Virus record (IMG/VR): IMGVR_UViG_3300007538_000177 | Span: 1 to 24,261 of that record | DNA length: 24,261 nucleotides | From: a virus | Reading direction: 5' to 3' (one strand) | Shown: positions 1-7,524 of the stretch, piece by piece | How positions within the stretch are numbered: the first letter of the stretch is position 1 | Layout: each line of letters opens with the position of its first letter | Made by a program: the position numbers and the translations under genes | The notes under the pieces: generated by a model | The model's input: only the letters and a program-made list of their open reading frames with translations | Told to the model about the DNA's origin: nothing | Databases searched by the model: none

Positions 1-41
1 GTTTTCTTTACACCCGCAGAAAATGCCTGAAAAAAGCAAAT

Positions 42-63
42 GTTAGAATACTCTAACTTTTTT
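42..63 (+). terminator. Intrinsic terminator before the packaging genes
   Basis: A perfect 6-bp stem, GTTAGA (42-47) and TCTAAC (52-57), closes a 4-base loop (ATAC) and is followed by six T residues (58-63). This is the usual shape of a Rho-independent terminator on the plus strand. It lies 13 bases before the small terminase start, so it probably ends a transcript from upstream of the window. The stem is A+T-rich, so efficiency may be modest. Confidence 0.7.
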
Positions 64-76
64 ACCTATAAAAACG

Positions 77-466
77 ATGGAAGTACAAAAAGAAAAAGAA
101 AACCCGCAGCCCCCGATTGAACTAAAAGGGAGGGCCTTGGAAATTTGGGGCGTAACAGTTGAAGAGCTACGCAAAAGCGGCGCTTTGTTTTCAACCGACC
201 TAAACCTTTTGGCTAGTTACTGCAAAGAGCTAGCAAACTATGAGCACGCTTGCGCTCAGATTGAAGAGTTCGGCGAAGTTATACAAGGCATACACGGCCC
301 GACCTTAAGCCCTTGGCACACTATTAAACACAAAAGCCTAAAGGCGGCCTGCGATATTGGCCGCTTGTTTGGCGTAACTCCTAACGCTCGCCAGGCTTTA
401 AAACCCGAAAAGAAGGAGCCCATTAAAAAGCTGGGCGTTTTCTCGAATAAACCTAAAATAGCATAA
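77..466 (+). CDS. Phage terminase small subunit, P27 family
   Basis: A 129-aa protein that would recognise phage DNA and load the large terminase for packaging. Family features seen: a central helical segment beginning around residue 38 (FSTDLNLLASYCKEL), then the typical GPTLSPW and a C-terminal helix with DIGRLFGVTPNARQAL. The length fits P27-type (Terminase_4) small subunits. The charged, Lys/Pro-rich tail after residue 105 is variable in the family. Position directly ahead of the large terminase supports the call. The ATG at 77 follows an A-rich leader (CTATAAAAACG) with no Shine-Dalgarno, as is normal in Bacteroidetes. Assignment is from sequence pattern and context; no search was run. 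Confidence 0.85.
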   Translation: MEVQKEKENPQPPIELKGRALEIWGVTVEELRKSGALFSTDLNLLASYCKELANYEHACAQIEEFGEVIQGIHGPTLSPWHTIKHKSLKAACDIGRLFGVTPNARQALKPEKKEPIKKLGVFSNKPKIA

Positions 467-468
467 CG

Positions 469-723
469 ATGGCTAAGAAAATTCAACCCAAAAAAGTCGG
501 CGAGTTTTATACAGACGCCCCGACTATTGAAACGCAGGGCCCCAATTACATTTTAGTAAAAGACGGCCAAAGCGTAGACGGCAAAGAGTACCGTAATTTG
601 TACGTAGCCCAGCAGGCGCTTATTTACTGGGTCTCCAATAATACAAAGGCGCCTAAATTTAGAAAGTCCGATAAAATAGAAAAAGCACAGCTTGCCGACG
701 ACGAGCAAACAAATAGCGACTAA
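469..723 (+). CDS. Hypothetical protein between the terminase subunits
   Basis: An 84-aa hydrophilic protein starting 2 bases after the small terminase stop. I do not recognise a family. The first half looks beta-rich (short segments around GPNYILVKDG and NLYVAQQALIYWV) and the C-terminus is charged and probably disordered (KSDKIEKAQLADDEQ). Its last 32 bases overlap the start of the large terminase gene in another frame, so translation of the two may be coupled. Codon use and tight spacing match the neighbours, so it is probably a real gene, perhaps a packaging accessory, but that is inferred only from position. Confidence 0.65.
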   Translation: MAKKIQPKKVGEFYTDAPTIETQGPNYILVKDGQSVDGKEYRNLYVAQQALIYWVSNNTKAPKFRKSDKIEKAQLADDEQTNSD

Positions 724-2338
724 TTACGCCGAGCAGGTTCTATCTGGGCAAATTGTGGCGGGTGGCTTAGTTAAACAAGCCTGCGCCCGCTTTTTGTCTG
801 ACTTGGAGCGCTTTAGGTTTGAGGAGCCTTTATCCGATCATGCTATTGACTTTATACAAAGCCTAACCCATACAACGGGCGAGCACGCGGGTAAGAAGTT
901 TAAGCTTGAGCCTTGGCAGGTTTTTATTGTTGCTAACCTTTTTGGCTTTTTGGGCGAAGATGGGGCCCGCCGCTTTTCTAGGGCTTATATCGAGGTTCCT
1001 CGCAAAAATGGTAAATCGACGTTTGCTAGTGCAATAATGCTCTACGGCTTGCTAGCTGACGGCGAAGAGGGGGCGCAGGTCTACTCAGCGGCTACTAAGC
1101 TAGACCAGGCGATGATGGTTTTTGGCGAAAGCGTAAGGGCGTGCAATGCTCAGGAGTGGCTTAAGGACGAGCTAGTAATACAGAACTCAATACACAACAG
1201 ACGCATAGTCTACGGCAACTCCATATTTAAGCCGCTGGAATGGAACCCAGGTAAGCAGGACGGCCTCAATACGCACTTCTGCGTAATTGACGAATACCAC
1301 GCGCACCCTAATGACGAGCTCTATAACGTTATTTTTAACTCAATGGGGGCAAGGCGCCAGCCGCTTCTTTTTACAATTACTACCGCAGGCTTCAACCGAC
1401 AAAGCCCTTGCTACCGCCATAGGCAATATTGCCAGCAGTTACTAGACGGGCAAATAGCAGACGAGGCCCTTTTTACTGTTATTTACTCGCTTGACCCTGG
1501 CGACAACTGGACAGACCCGAAAACATGGGCAAAGGCTAACCCTAATTGGGGCGTAAGCGTTTACCCTAAGAAACTAGAGCAAGCGGTTAACGAAGCCAAG
1601 GAACTAACGCATAAAGAGGTAGAATTTAAGACTAAGCTATTGAACGTTTGGACAGACACGGCCCAAACTTGGATAGCAGATGCCACCTGGGCAAATTGCG
1701 GCGAGCCTTTCGAGTATTCAGAGCTGGAGGGCCAAGAATGCTACGGAGGGCTTGACCTTGCAAGCGCTAGCGACTTCTGCGCCTTTTCTTTGTACTTCCC
1801 AGAAAGCGGGCACGTTATTACCCGCTATTACTTACCCGAGGAAGCAGTAAAGCGTAGAACCGACGCAGTAGGAGAAAGCGTGCGCTCTTGGGTGCGTGAA
1901 GGGCTTATAATTGAAACAGAGGGCAACGTAACCGATTACGCTTTTATCAAAGCCGATATTATAGACCTAGCCGAGCGCTTCGACATTAAAGACATAGCTT
2001 TTGACCGCTTTAACTCAAGCCAGCTAATTATAGAGCTGCAAAACGAGGGGCTCACTATGTACCCCTTTGGCCAAGGCTTTGTATCTATGAGCGCCCCGAC
2101 TAAGGAGCTAGAGCGCTTGGTTAAAACGCAAAACATAAAACACGGCAATAACCCAGTAACGCGCTGGCAAATGAGCAACGTACTGCTTAAACGAGACCCT
2201 AGCGATAACGTTAAAATAGACAAAGCAAAAAGCGGCGACAAAGTAGACGGGCCTGTAAGCATAGTAATGGCTTTGGGTACTTATATGCAAGAGGCTGCTA
2301 AAAACGAAAATAACGAATTTTGGTTTATTAAACTTTAA
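692..2338 (+). CDS. terL: Terminase large subunit (ATPase and nuclease)
   Basis: A 548-aa DNA-packaging motor that pumps genomes into procapsids through the portal and cuts concatemers. The N-terminal ATPase domain has a Walker A motif PRKNGKST (residues 103-110), a Walker B CVIDEYH (197-203, D200/E201) and a coupling motif ITTAGF (229-234). The C-terminal RNase H-like nuclease domain has candidate metal ligands D355 (GGLDLASASD), D438 (IAFDRF) and D519 (KVDGPVSIV). Length and motifs fit the Terminase_1/lambdoid-type family paired with P27 small subunits. The start used is TTG at 692; the frame closes with TAG at 677-679 and the only other early start is GTG at 755. The TTG start keeps the segment NYAEQVLSGQI, which is typical of these proteins, so I prefer it. 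Confidence 0.95.
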   Translation: MPTTSKQIATNYAEQVLSGQIVAGGLVKQACARFLSDLERFRFEEPLSDHAIDFIQSLTHTTGEHAGKKFKLEPWQVFIVANLFGFLGEDGARRFSRAYIEVPRKNGKSTFASAIMLYGLLADGEEGAQVYSAATKLDQAMMVFGESVRACNAQEWLKDELVIQNSIHNRRIVYGNSIFKPLEWNPGKQDGLNTHFCVIDEYHAHPNDELYNVIFNSMGARRQPLLFTITTAGFNRQSPCYRHRQYCQQLLDGQIADEALFTVIYSLDPGDNWTDPKTWAKANPNWGVSVYPKKLEQAVNEAKELTHKEVEFKTKLLNVWTDTAQTWIADATWANCGEPFEYSELEGQECYGGLDLASASDFCAFSLYFPESGHVITRYYLPEEAVKRRTDAVGESVRSWVREGLIIETEGNVTDYAFIKADIIDLAERFDIKDIAFDRFNSSQLIIELQNEGLTMYPFGQGFVSMSAPTKELERLVKTQNIKHGNNPVTRWQMSNVLLKRDPSDNVKIDKAKSGDKVDGPVSIVMALGTYMQEAAKNENNEFWFIKL

Positions 2339-2350
2339 ACAATATTAAAA

Positions 2351-2554
2351 ATGGCAAAAAGAACAGACGCCTGGCTAACCTTTAAGGACGACTTTATAAT
2401 GGAGTTTTACAAGGAGCTGCCCAAGTCTAAAACTTACGCAGAGGCTTACGAGAAAATCGAGGCCCGTTACATGGCTATCTTTAACCGCCGACGTTTTAAA
2501 GATTACGGCGTCTTTAGATCAACCCTAAGCAGATGGCTAAAAGAGAACCGATAA
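2351..2554 (+). CDS. Small basic protein between terminase and portal
   Basis: A 67-aa strongly basic, mostly helical protein. The C-terminal part (around residues 43-66, FNRRRFKDYGVFRSTLSRWLKE) has the look of a recognition helix, so nucleic-acid binding is plausible. It starts 12 bases after the large terminase stop with an A-rich leader. I have an impression of similar small proteins in phages of Bacteroidetes, but no named family. Its position suggests a late gene linked to packaging or head assembly. The downstream gap (2555-2601) contains the promoter proposed for the portal gene, so this would be the last gene of the terminase unit. Confidence 0.6.
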   Translation: MAKRTDAWLTFKDDFIMEFYKELPKSKTYAEAYEKIEARYMAIFNRRRFKDYGVFRSTLSRWLKENR

Positions 2555-2561
2555 AGCTACT

Positions 2562-2597
2562 TTGTTGCAAGCGTTTTAACCTACTTAAGTAATTTCG
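2562..2597 (+). promoter_or_regulatory. Putative Bacteroidetes-type promoter of the portal gene
   Basis: TAATTTCG at 2590-2597 differs at one position from the Bacteroidetes -7 consensus TAnnTTTG and ends exactly 4 bases before the portal ATG at 2602. Upstream, TTGTTGCAAGCGTTT (2562-2576) holds TTG elements 22 and 25 bases before the -7 box, a little wider than usual spacing. The same 15-base segment, with one change, recurs upstream of the 13598 gene. Transcription would begin at or next to the ATG, giving a leaderless mRNA. Confidence 0.45.
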
Positions 2598-2601
2598 CCG
2601 T

Positions 2602-3888
2602 ATGCAGTTTAGCCTTAAAAGGCTTTTTAGCCCTAGCCGCCTAGAAAAACGGAGCACGTTAAGCGCCCCCGCTGAGTGGCTTATAAACTCTTTAACAAAC
2701 GTTTTCGGCGCTCAGACCTCTAGCGGTCAGGCAGTTAATACCCGTACAGCTTTAAGTATTGCCTCGGTGCACGCTTGTGTACGTGTTATATCTGACGGCC
2801 TAGCAACTCTTGACCTTAAGCTTTACGAAGAGACCGACAACGGCAAGCGAGTAGCTCGCGCTCACTACGCTAGCGCCTTGGTTAATGAGCCTAACCCTTA
2901 TCAAACTAAATTCGACTTTTTAAAGTACCAGGTTGCCCAGCTTGCGCTTAGAGGTAACGCCTACGCTTTTATCAATCGCGACGTGCGTTTTATTGGCGTG
3001 GAGCTTCACCCGATTAGCGCCGAGTTTGTTAAGCCCGTTTTAAGCGACGGCCAGGTATTTTACAAGGTAAGCCTTCCAAACTTCCCTAACCTAGTGCCCG
3101 CCGTTGATATGCTGCACTTTAAAGGGCTTTGCTTTGATAACCCCCTAGAGGGTAAGAGCCCCGTCCAAATCCACGCTGAAACCTTGGGCGTTGACTTGGC
3201 TGCCATTCGTGCAAGCGGCGACGTTTATAAGAACGGAACCCTTAAATTTTTGCTTAAGTCTGAGCACCAGATTAAACCCGAGCAAGCGCAAGGCTTAAAA
3301 CTAAGCTTAGACGACGTTATCAACGGCTCTGCCCGATCTACTGTTTTACCTGCTGGCGTTGCTATGGAGAAGCTTAGTATGAGCCCAGAAGAGGCGCAGT
3401 TTTTAGAAGAGCGCCAGTTTTCAGCTGAAGAGGTAGCCCGTATTTTTGGCGTGCCCGCTTCAATGATCGGGGCCAATAAAGACGGGGTTAAGTCTAGCGT
3501 GGAACAGGAATACCAAGACTTTTATAGCCGCACGCTTATGGCTTACGCTATCAACATAGAGCAGGAAATGCGCCGCAAGTTGCTAACTGAGTCAGATAAA
3601 GTTAACTATTACTTTAAGTTTAACTTTAACTCTTTGCTGCGTGCGACTGCTAACGACAGAGCAGACTTTTATAACAAGGGCATAAGAGGCGGCTGGTTAA
3701 GCCGTAACGAGGCCCGCCAGTTTGAGGACGCTAACGGCTTCGAGGGTGGAGAGTCTTATTTAATTGAAGCTAACCTTATGCCCTCTGAGCAGATTAACGC
3801 CTATATGCAGGCTAAGATTGACCAGCTCACAAGCGCCGCTTATAAGAACAACAACCCAGACGGGAATAACAATAATACGCAAGCTTAA
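2602..3888 (+). CDS. Portal protein, HK97 family
   Basis: A 428-aa dodecameric ring protein at the head vertex through which DNA passes. HK97-type features: an N-terminal region with SVHACVRVISDGLATLDLKLYE-like sequence, the RGNAYAFI segment near residue 115, and the C-terminal FSAEEVARIFGVPASMIG stretch around residue 275 that is highly typical of phage_portal PF04860-type proteins. The extreme C-terminus is Asn-rich (NNNPDGNNNN). Length is normal for the family. The gene sits between the terminase and the protease, as expected, and the protease begins 1 base after its stop. Confidence 0.95.
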   Translation: MQFSLKRLFSPSRLEKRSTLSAPAEWLINSLTNVFGAQTSSGQAVNTRTALSIASVHACVRVISDGLATLDLKLYEETDNGKRVARAHYASALVNEPNPYQTKFDFLKYQVAQLALRGNAYAFINRDVRFIGVELHPISAEFVKPVLSDGQVFYKVSLPNFPNLVPAVDMLHFKGLCFDNPLEGKSPVQIHAETLGVDLAAIRASGDVYKNGTLKFLLKSEHQIKPEQAQGLKLSLDDVINGSARSTVLPAGVAMEKLSMSPEEAQFLEERQFSAEEVARIFGVPASMIGANKDGVKSSVEQEYQDFYSRTLMAYAINIEQEMRRKLLTESDKVNYYFKFNFNSLLRATANDRADFYNKGIRGGWLSRNEARQFEDANGFEGGESYLIEANLMPSEQINAYMQAKIDQLTSAAYKNNNPDGNNNNTQA

Positions 3889-3889
3889 A

Positions 3890-4507
3890 ATGGAAACGAA
3901 TAAAGAACGCCGCAGCTTTGTAGGCACCGTAGAAGCCCGAAAGGTAGAAGGCCAAGAAATGCCCGCCGAAATTGTTGGCGTAGCGGCAGTAATTGACCAG
4001 CGCACAGACCTAGGTTTTGCTGAGGAAGTTATAACCGCTGGGGCCTTTAACGAGGTGCTAGAGGACGACGTTAGGGTGTTGGGCAACCATGACCCTAACC
4101 TGGTACTAGGCAGAACTGCAAGCGGCACGGCTAAGGTATTTATTACCGAAAAGGGCGAGCTTGGTTACTCTTTTACTCCCGATTACGAGAACCCTACACA
4201 CGTTACTTGGGTTCGCTCTATTATGCGCGGCGACATTACGCAGAGCTCTTTTGCTTTTACTGTTGAAAAGAACGGCAGCGAGTGGCGCACTTCTGACAAG
4301 TACGGGGTAAATGGTTTGCGTGTTATTAACAAAATAAGCAAGCTCTACGACGTTAGCCCAGTTACTTACCCAGCTTACGAAGGCACAGCAGTAAGCGCCC
4401 GCGATTGCTCGGGAGCTATTGAGGAGCGCGAGTTGCTAGAGGCCGACAAGCACGAGGCTAGTGCTGACTTGCTTAAGTTGACCCTGGCCCGTTATAAGAA
4501 CTACTAA
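3890..4507 (+). CDS. Prohead maturation protease, peptidase S78 family
   Basis: A 205-aa serine protease that trims the capsid protein and then itself during head maturation. The family signature is visible: His67 in VLGNHDPNLVLGRT and the catalytic serine in DITQSSFAF (S119/S120). The frame is open further upstream to 3764, but that extension lies inside the portal gene and is unlike the family; the ATG at 3890 gives the expected N-terminus (RRSFVGTVEARKVEG) and leaves a 1-base gap after the portal stop. The start is preceded by CAAGCTTAAA, A-rich with no Shine-Dalgarno. The product acts inside the procapsid on the product of the next gene. Confidence 0.93.
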   Translation: METNKERRSFVGTVEARKVEGQEMPAEIVGVAAVIDQRTDLGFAEEVITAGAFNEVLEDDVRVLGNHDPNLVLGRTASGTAKVFITEKGELGYSFTPDYENPTHVTWVRSIMRGDITQSSFAFTVEKNGSEWRTSDKYGVNGLRVINKISKLYDVSPVTYPAYEGTAVSARDCSGAIEERELLEADKHEASADLLKLTLARYKNY

Positions 4508-4538
4508 AAAACTAAGAAACAAATAAACACTTAATACA

Positions 4539-5861
4539 ATGAACAAAATTAAAGCATTGAAAGAAGAGCGCGGCCGCTTGATTGGCGAGTTGCAGACTCT
4601 GCAAAACAACATCGAAAAAGAAGCCCGTAGCATGAGCGACAGCGAGAGCGCCCGCTTGGACGAGATTGACGCCCGCCTTGATTCTATTAAGGTAGAAGTC
4701 GAGAAGCTCGAGAAATTGCAAGCTCGCGCTGCTGAAGCTGCTAACTTGGCTGGAGCCTCTTCTTACTCTGAGCAGAAAGAAGTTAACAAAATGAGCGAGA
4801 AGTTTAGCTTTAAGCGTGCCTTGCAAATGGCTGCCACTGGCCGCAAAGATGGCGTAGAAGCTGAATTGAGCGCTAAAGCTGCCGACGAGTTCCAGCGCAG
4901 CGGTGTTAGCGTTGCTGCTCACTCTGTTTTGATCCCTTCTGACGTTTTCAAGCGCGACATGACCGCAACGGGTGGAAGCCCCGCAGGTTCTGAGGGTGGC
5001 TACAACATCGCTACCGAAGTGGGTGGTATTATCGACGTGTTGTTGCCTAAGACCGTTCTTCGCGGTTTGGGTGTACAGCAGTTGAACGGCTTGGTAGGTA
5101 ACTTGGACTTGCCCCAAGCTTCTACTTTGCCCTCTGGTGGGTGGAATACCGAAAACGGTACCGCTACTGAAAAGAGCCCCGCCTTCGGTAAAGTTTCTTT
5201 CTCTCCCAAGCGTTTGGCCGCTTACATTCAGGTTTCTAACCAGTTGATGCTTCAGAGCTCAAACAGCATTGACGCCTATGTGCGCAACTGGCTGTTGCAA
5301 GCTATGGCTCAGTCTTTGGAAACTGCTGCTATTAAAGGCGGTGGATCTAACGAGCCTACTGGTATTATTGCCAACGGTTCTGTAAACGTTACTTACGCTG
5401 GTGGAGCTGCTTCTAACGCTACCAACGCTAACGGTGCTGCCGTTGTTTGGGCTGACGTTATCAACTTAATGAAAGCCGTAGAAAACGCTAACGGCGAGGG
5501 TGTTGCCTACTTGACTAACCCCTTGGTTAAAGCTGCTTTGCAAACTACTCCCCGCCAGTCTTCAGGCGTAGAGGGTAACTTTATTATGCCTTCAGGCGCT
5601 AACGAGTTGAACGGCTACCAGGCTGCCTTTACTACTTTGTGCCCCTCTAACTTGTCTAAAGGCTCTGCCTCTGACTTGAGCGCTATGATTTTTGGAGACT
5701 TCTCTAAAATGGCTATTGCTTCTTGGGGTGGTATGGAGTTGACGGTTGACCCTTATAGCGGTGCTACTGCTGGCTTGACAAACGTAGTTCTTAACTCTTA
5801 CATGGACGTTAACTTGCTCCAACCTACTGCCTTCGCAGTATGTAAGGACATCGACGCCTAA
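4539..5861 (+). CDS. Major capsid protein, HK97 fold
   Basis: A 440-aa shell protein. Residues 1-70 form a charged coiled coil (heptad-like Leu/Ile with many Glu/Lys), the delta/scaffolding domain found in HK97-like capsid proteins and normally removed by the S78 protease. The rest has typical segments: GGYNIATEVGGIIDVLLPKTVLRGLG, the FGKVSFSPKRLAAYIQVSNQLM spine, and FGDFSKMAIASWGGMELTVDPY near the C-terminus. Most Leu codons are TTG and Ala/Ser are largely GCT/TCT, unlike neighbouring genes that use CTT, TTA and CTA; this suggests selection for very high expression. The leader is A-rich (many A and no G before the ATG), a strong Bacteroidetes translation signal. The exact cleavage site cannot be read from the sequence. 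Confidence 0.95.
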   Translation: MNKIKALKEERGRLIGELQTLQNNIEKEARSMSDSESARLDEIDARLDSIKVEVEKLEKLQARAAEAANLAGASSYSEQKEVNKMSEKFSFKRALQMAATGRKDGVEAELSAKAADEFQRSGVSVAAHSVLIPSDVFKRDMTATGGSPAGSEGGYNIATEVGGIIDVLLPKTVLRGLGVQQLNGLVGNLDLPQASTLPSGGWNTENGTATEKSPAFGKVSFSPKRLAAYIQVSNQLMLQSSNSIDAYVRNWLLQAMAQSLETAAIKGGGSNEPTGIIANGSVNVTYAGGAASNATNANGAAVVWADVINLMKAVENANGEGVAYLTNPLVKAALQTTPRQSSGVEGNFIMPSGANELNGYQAAFTTLCPSNLSKGSASDLSAMIFGDFSKMAIASWGGMELTVDPYSGATAGLTNVVLNSYMDVNLLQPTAFAVCKDIDA

Positions 5862-5877
5862 TTACTCTAACAAGCCG

Positions 5878-5926
5878 CTAGGGGCTTAAACCTAGAGCCT
5901 GGGGGTGGTTAACTCTCGCCCCCAGG
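5878..5926 (+). other. Two tandem hairpins after the capsid gene
   Basis: A 5-bp hairpin, CTAGG (5878-5882) with CCTAG (5891-5895), is followed at once by an 8-bp hairpin, CCTGGGGG (5898-5905) with CCCCCAGG (5919-5926). No T-tract follows, and the next gene starts 14 bases later, so this is not a standard intrinsic terminator. It may protect the abundant capsid mRNA from 3' exonucleases or slow transcription. Structure is seen in the sequence; function is inferred. Confidence 0.5.
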
Positions 5927-5939
5927 AGCCACTTAAAAA

Positions 5940-6128
5940 ATGAAAGTTAAATTTTTGATAAACGCAAGCGGTAAGTTTAACCTGAGCTACGGCCCTGGAG
6001 ACGTTGCCGAACTTGACGCCAAGCAGGCAGAGCTTTTGATTGAGGCAGGAGCTTGCGAGGTTGTAGCTGAGGAAGTAGCAGAAAAGGCAGAAAAGGCAGA
6101 AAAGCCCAAAACGATTAAGAAAAAATAA
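5940..6128 (+). CDS. Small hypothetical protein after the capsid gene
   Basis: A 62-aa protein with a beta-rich N-terminus (KVKFLINASGKFNLSYGPGDVAEL) and a segment KQAELLIEAGACEVV, then a repetitive charged tail made of AEK triplets (residues about 48-56) ending in poly-Lys. Similar small proteins with the pattern 'GDVAELDAKQAELLIEAG' often lie between the capsid and connector genes of tailed phages, but I know no established function. Three bases separate it from the connector gene. It could help head completion; that is inference from position. Confidence 0.7.
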   Translation: MKVKFLINASGKFNLSYGPGDVAELDAKQAELLIEAGACEVVAEEVAEKAEKAEKPKTIKKK

Positions 6129-6130
6129 AG

Positions 6131-6787
6131 ATGCTAACGGGTAAGCGTATTATAAGCCAGGCTAACGCAGCTACCGATTACTTAACCTTATCAGAGGCTA
6201 AGTCTCACCTGCGCGTAACAAGCTCAAGCGACGACAGCTATATTGCTGGGCTTATCGGCATGGCTTTTGACGCTTGCGGGCAGTATCTAGGTTACAATGT
6301 AATTAAGTCGACAGTTCGTTACGGCTTTGATGGCTTTGTAGGCCTTCCTAGCTTAATAAACCCCGTTAACGGCCTCCAAACGCCTAGCGGCAATTACTTG
6401 CGCATACCGAGCCGAGTTCTTAGCTTAGAACACGTTTATTACATTAACGAGTCCAACGCTCTTACCGAGTTCGACGCCGCCGACTGGATCAGCGCCCCTG
6501 ACCCTTTGGGAAACTACGGCCGCGATATTTTCTTTAACTCTGCGCCTAGCTCTTTAACTGACGACCGCACTAGATACTTAGTAGAGTGCATCGAGGGTTT
6601 CGAGCTGACTAGCGCCACAACTGACTTAGGGAATAAGTTGCCCTTAAGCGTTAAACACGCTGCGCTTTTGCTAGTAGGCCAGTATTATGACAACCGCTCG
6701 AGCGTTACCTCAAGCTCTGGAATGAAGCCCTTAGACTTTGGCTTAAAATACATGTTAGACCCCTATCGCTTGGAGGTATTCGTATAA
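6131..6787 (+). CDS. Head-tail connector protein, gp6-like
   Basis: A 218-aa protein expected to form the ring below the portal (HK97 gp6/SPP1 gp15 type adaptor). The N-terminal hallmark LTLSEAKSHLRVTSSSDDSYIAGLIGMAFDACGQYLG (residues about 19-54) matches the Phage_connect_1/gp6-like family, in which a short helix bundle begins 'LTLEEAKAHLRV'. The length is somewhat greater than the shortest family members. The stop codon overlaps the next gene's ATG by one base (TAATG), consistent with coupled translation. Confidence 0.85.
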   Translation: MLTGKRIISQANAATDYLTLSEAKSHLRVTSSSDDSYIAGLIGMAFDACGQYLGYNVIKSTVRYGFDGFVGLPSLINPVNGLQTPSGNYLRIPSRVLSLEHVYYINESNALTEFDAADWISAPDPLGNYGRDIFFNSAPSSLTDDRTRYLVECIEGFELTSATTDLGNKLPLSVKHAALLLVGQYYDNRSSVTSSSGMKPLDFGLKYMLDPYRLEVFV

Positions 6788-7107
6788 TGGACAGCGGGCG
6801 CTTTGACGAGCTTATAAGCATAGAGAGCTATACCGAAAGCGTAAGCTCTAACACGGGCGAGCGGGTCCAGTCTTGGGCTGAGTTTGCGCAAGTATGGGCT
6901 CAAGTTAAAGAGAGCGACTTCGGCCAGGAGCCAGTTAACGCAGATCGCAGAGAGCATAAGACTAAGGTAAATTTTATCATTCGCTACGTGAGCGGCCTTA
7001 ATACTAAAATGCGCATAAGCTGGGGCGGCAATTATTACAACATTCTAAACATAGCAGAAAAGGAGCGGCGTATGTACGCTAACTTGCAGACTGAATTAAC
7101 AAGCTAA
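6787..7107 (+). CDS. Head closure (head-tail joining) protein
   Basis: A 106-aa protein that would plug the connector and dock the tail (SPP1 gp16/HK97 gp7-like, Phage_H_T_join family). Family signs are the N-terminal GRFDELISIESYTES, the central WAEFAQVWAQVKE and the C-terminal WGGNYYNILNIAEKERRMYANLQTEL, a small beta-barrel pattern. Length is typical (about 105-115 aa). The start overlaps the connector stop by one base, and the following gene begins 3 bases later. Confidence 0.88.
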   Translation: MDSGRFDELISIESYTESVSSNTGERVQSWAEFAQVWAQVKESDFGQEPVNADRREHKTKVNFIIRYVSGLNTKMRISWGGNYYNILNIAEKERRMYANLQTELTS

Positions 7108-7110
7108 AAA

Positions 7111-7518
7111 GTGGTAGAAGGCTTTAAAAATATCGCCCGAAAGTTTAAGCAAGTAACGACTTCGCAAGAGGCCCAGATTTACTCTATAATGAGAAAAGCA
7201 GCTGAGCCAATAGTAACAAGCGCACAGAGTCGGGCAAACAGCCGCACGGGCAACCTACGAACTTCTATTGGTTTTATTGAGCGAAATAGACGTTATAAAA
7301 ACATGGTTTTAATAGGCCCTCGCACTTACGGAGGCTGGAAAGGCCAGCACGCTTACCTAGTTGGCAAAGGCTTTAAAATACAACGATATGACGGCGGGGT
7401 AACCATTATACCAGGTAATAACTTTATGGGCTACGCTTTGTCTCAAAATCTAGAAGCAGTAAAAGCGCAGATAGAGAAAGGCGTATTTAAACTAATCGAG
7501 CAACAAATTAAAAAGTAA
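7111..7518 (+). CDS. Tail completion protein, HK97 gp10 family
   Basis: A 135-aa basic protein with the HK97-gp10 pattern: an early helix followed by MRKAAEPIVTSAQSRANSRTGNLRTSIGF (about residues 27-55) and a beta-rich second half including IGPRTYGGWKGQHAYLVGKG. It probably sits at the head-tail interface or terminates the tail tube. The start is GTG at 7111; the next in-frame Met (residue 27) would remove the N-terminal helix expected in the family. The 3-base spacing from the head-closure gene also favours GTG. Confidence 0.82.
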   Translation: MVEGFKNIARKFKQVTTSQEAQIYSIMRKAAEPIVTSAQSRANSRTGNLRTSIGFIERNRRYKNMVLIGPRTYGGWKGQHAYLVGKGFKIQRYDGGVTIIPGNNFMGYALSQNLEAVKAQIEKGVFKLIEQQIKK

Positions 7519-7524
7519 AATAAA

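Noticed and set aside
3764-3889. A 42-codon upstream extension of the protease frame.
   Set aside because: It lies within the end of the portal gene and encodes a sequence unlike S78 proteases; ATG 3890 gives the family N-terminus.
4512-5117. A 201-codon open frame on the minus strand opposite the capsid gene.
   Set aside because: It mirrors the strongly biased codons of the capsid gene, has no start signals, and its protein lacks plausible domains.
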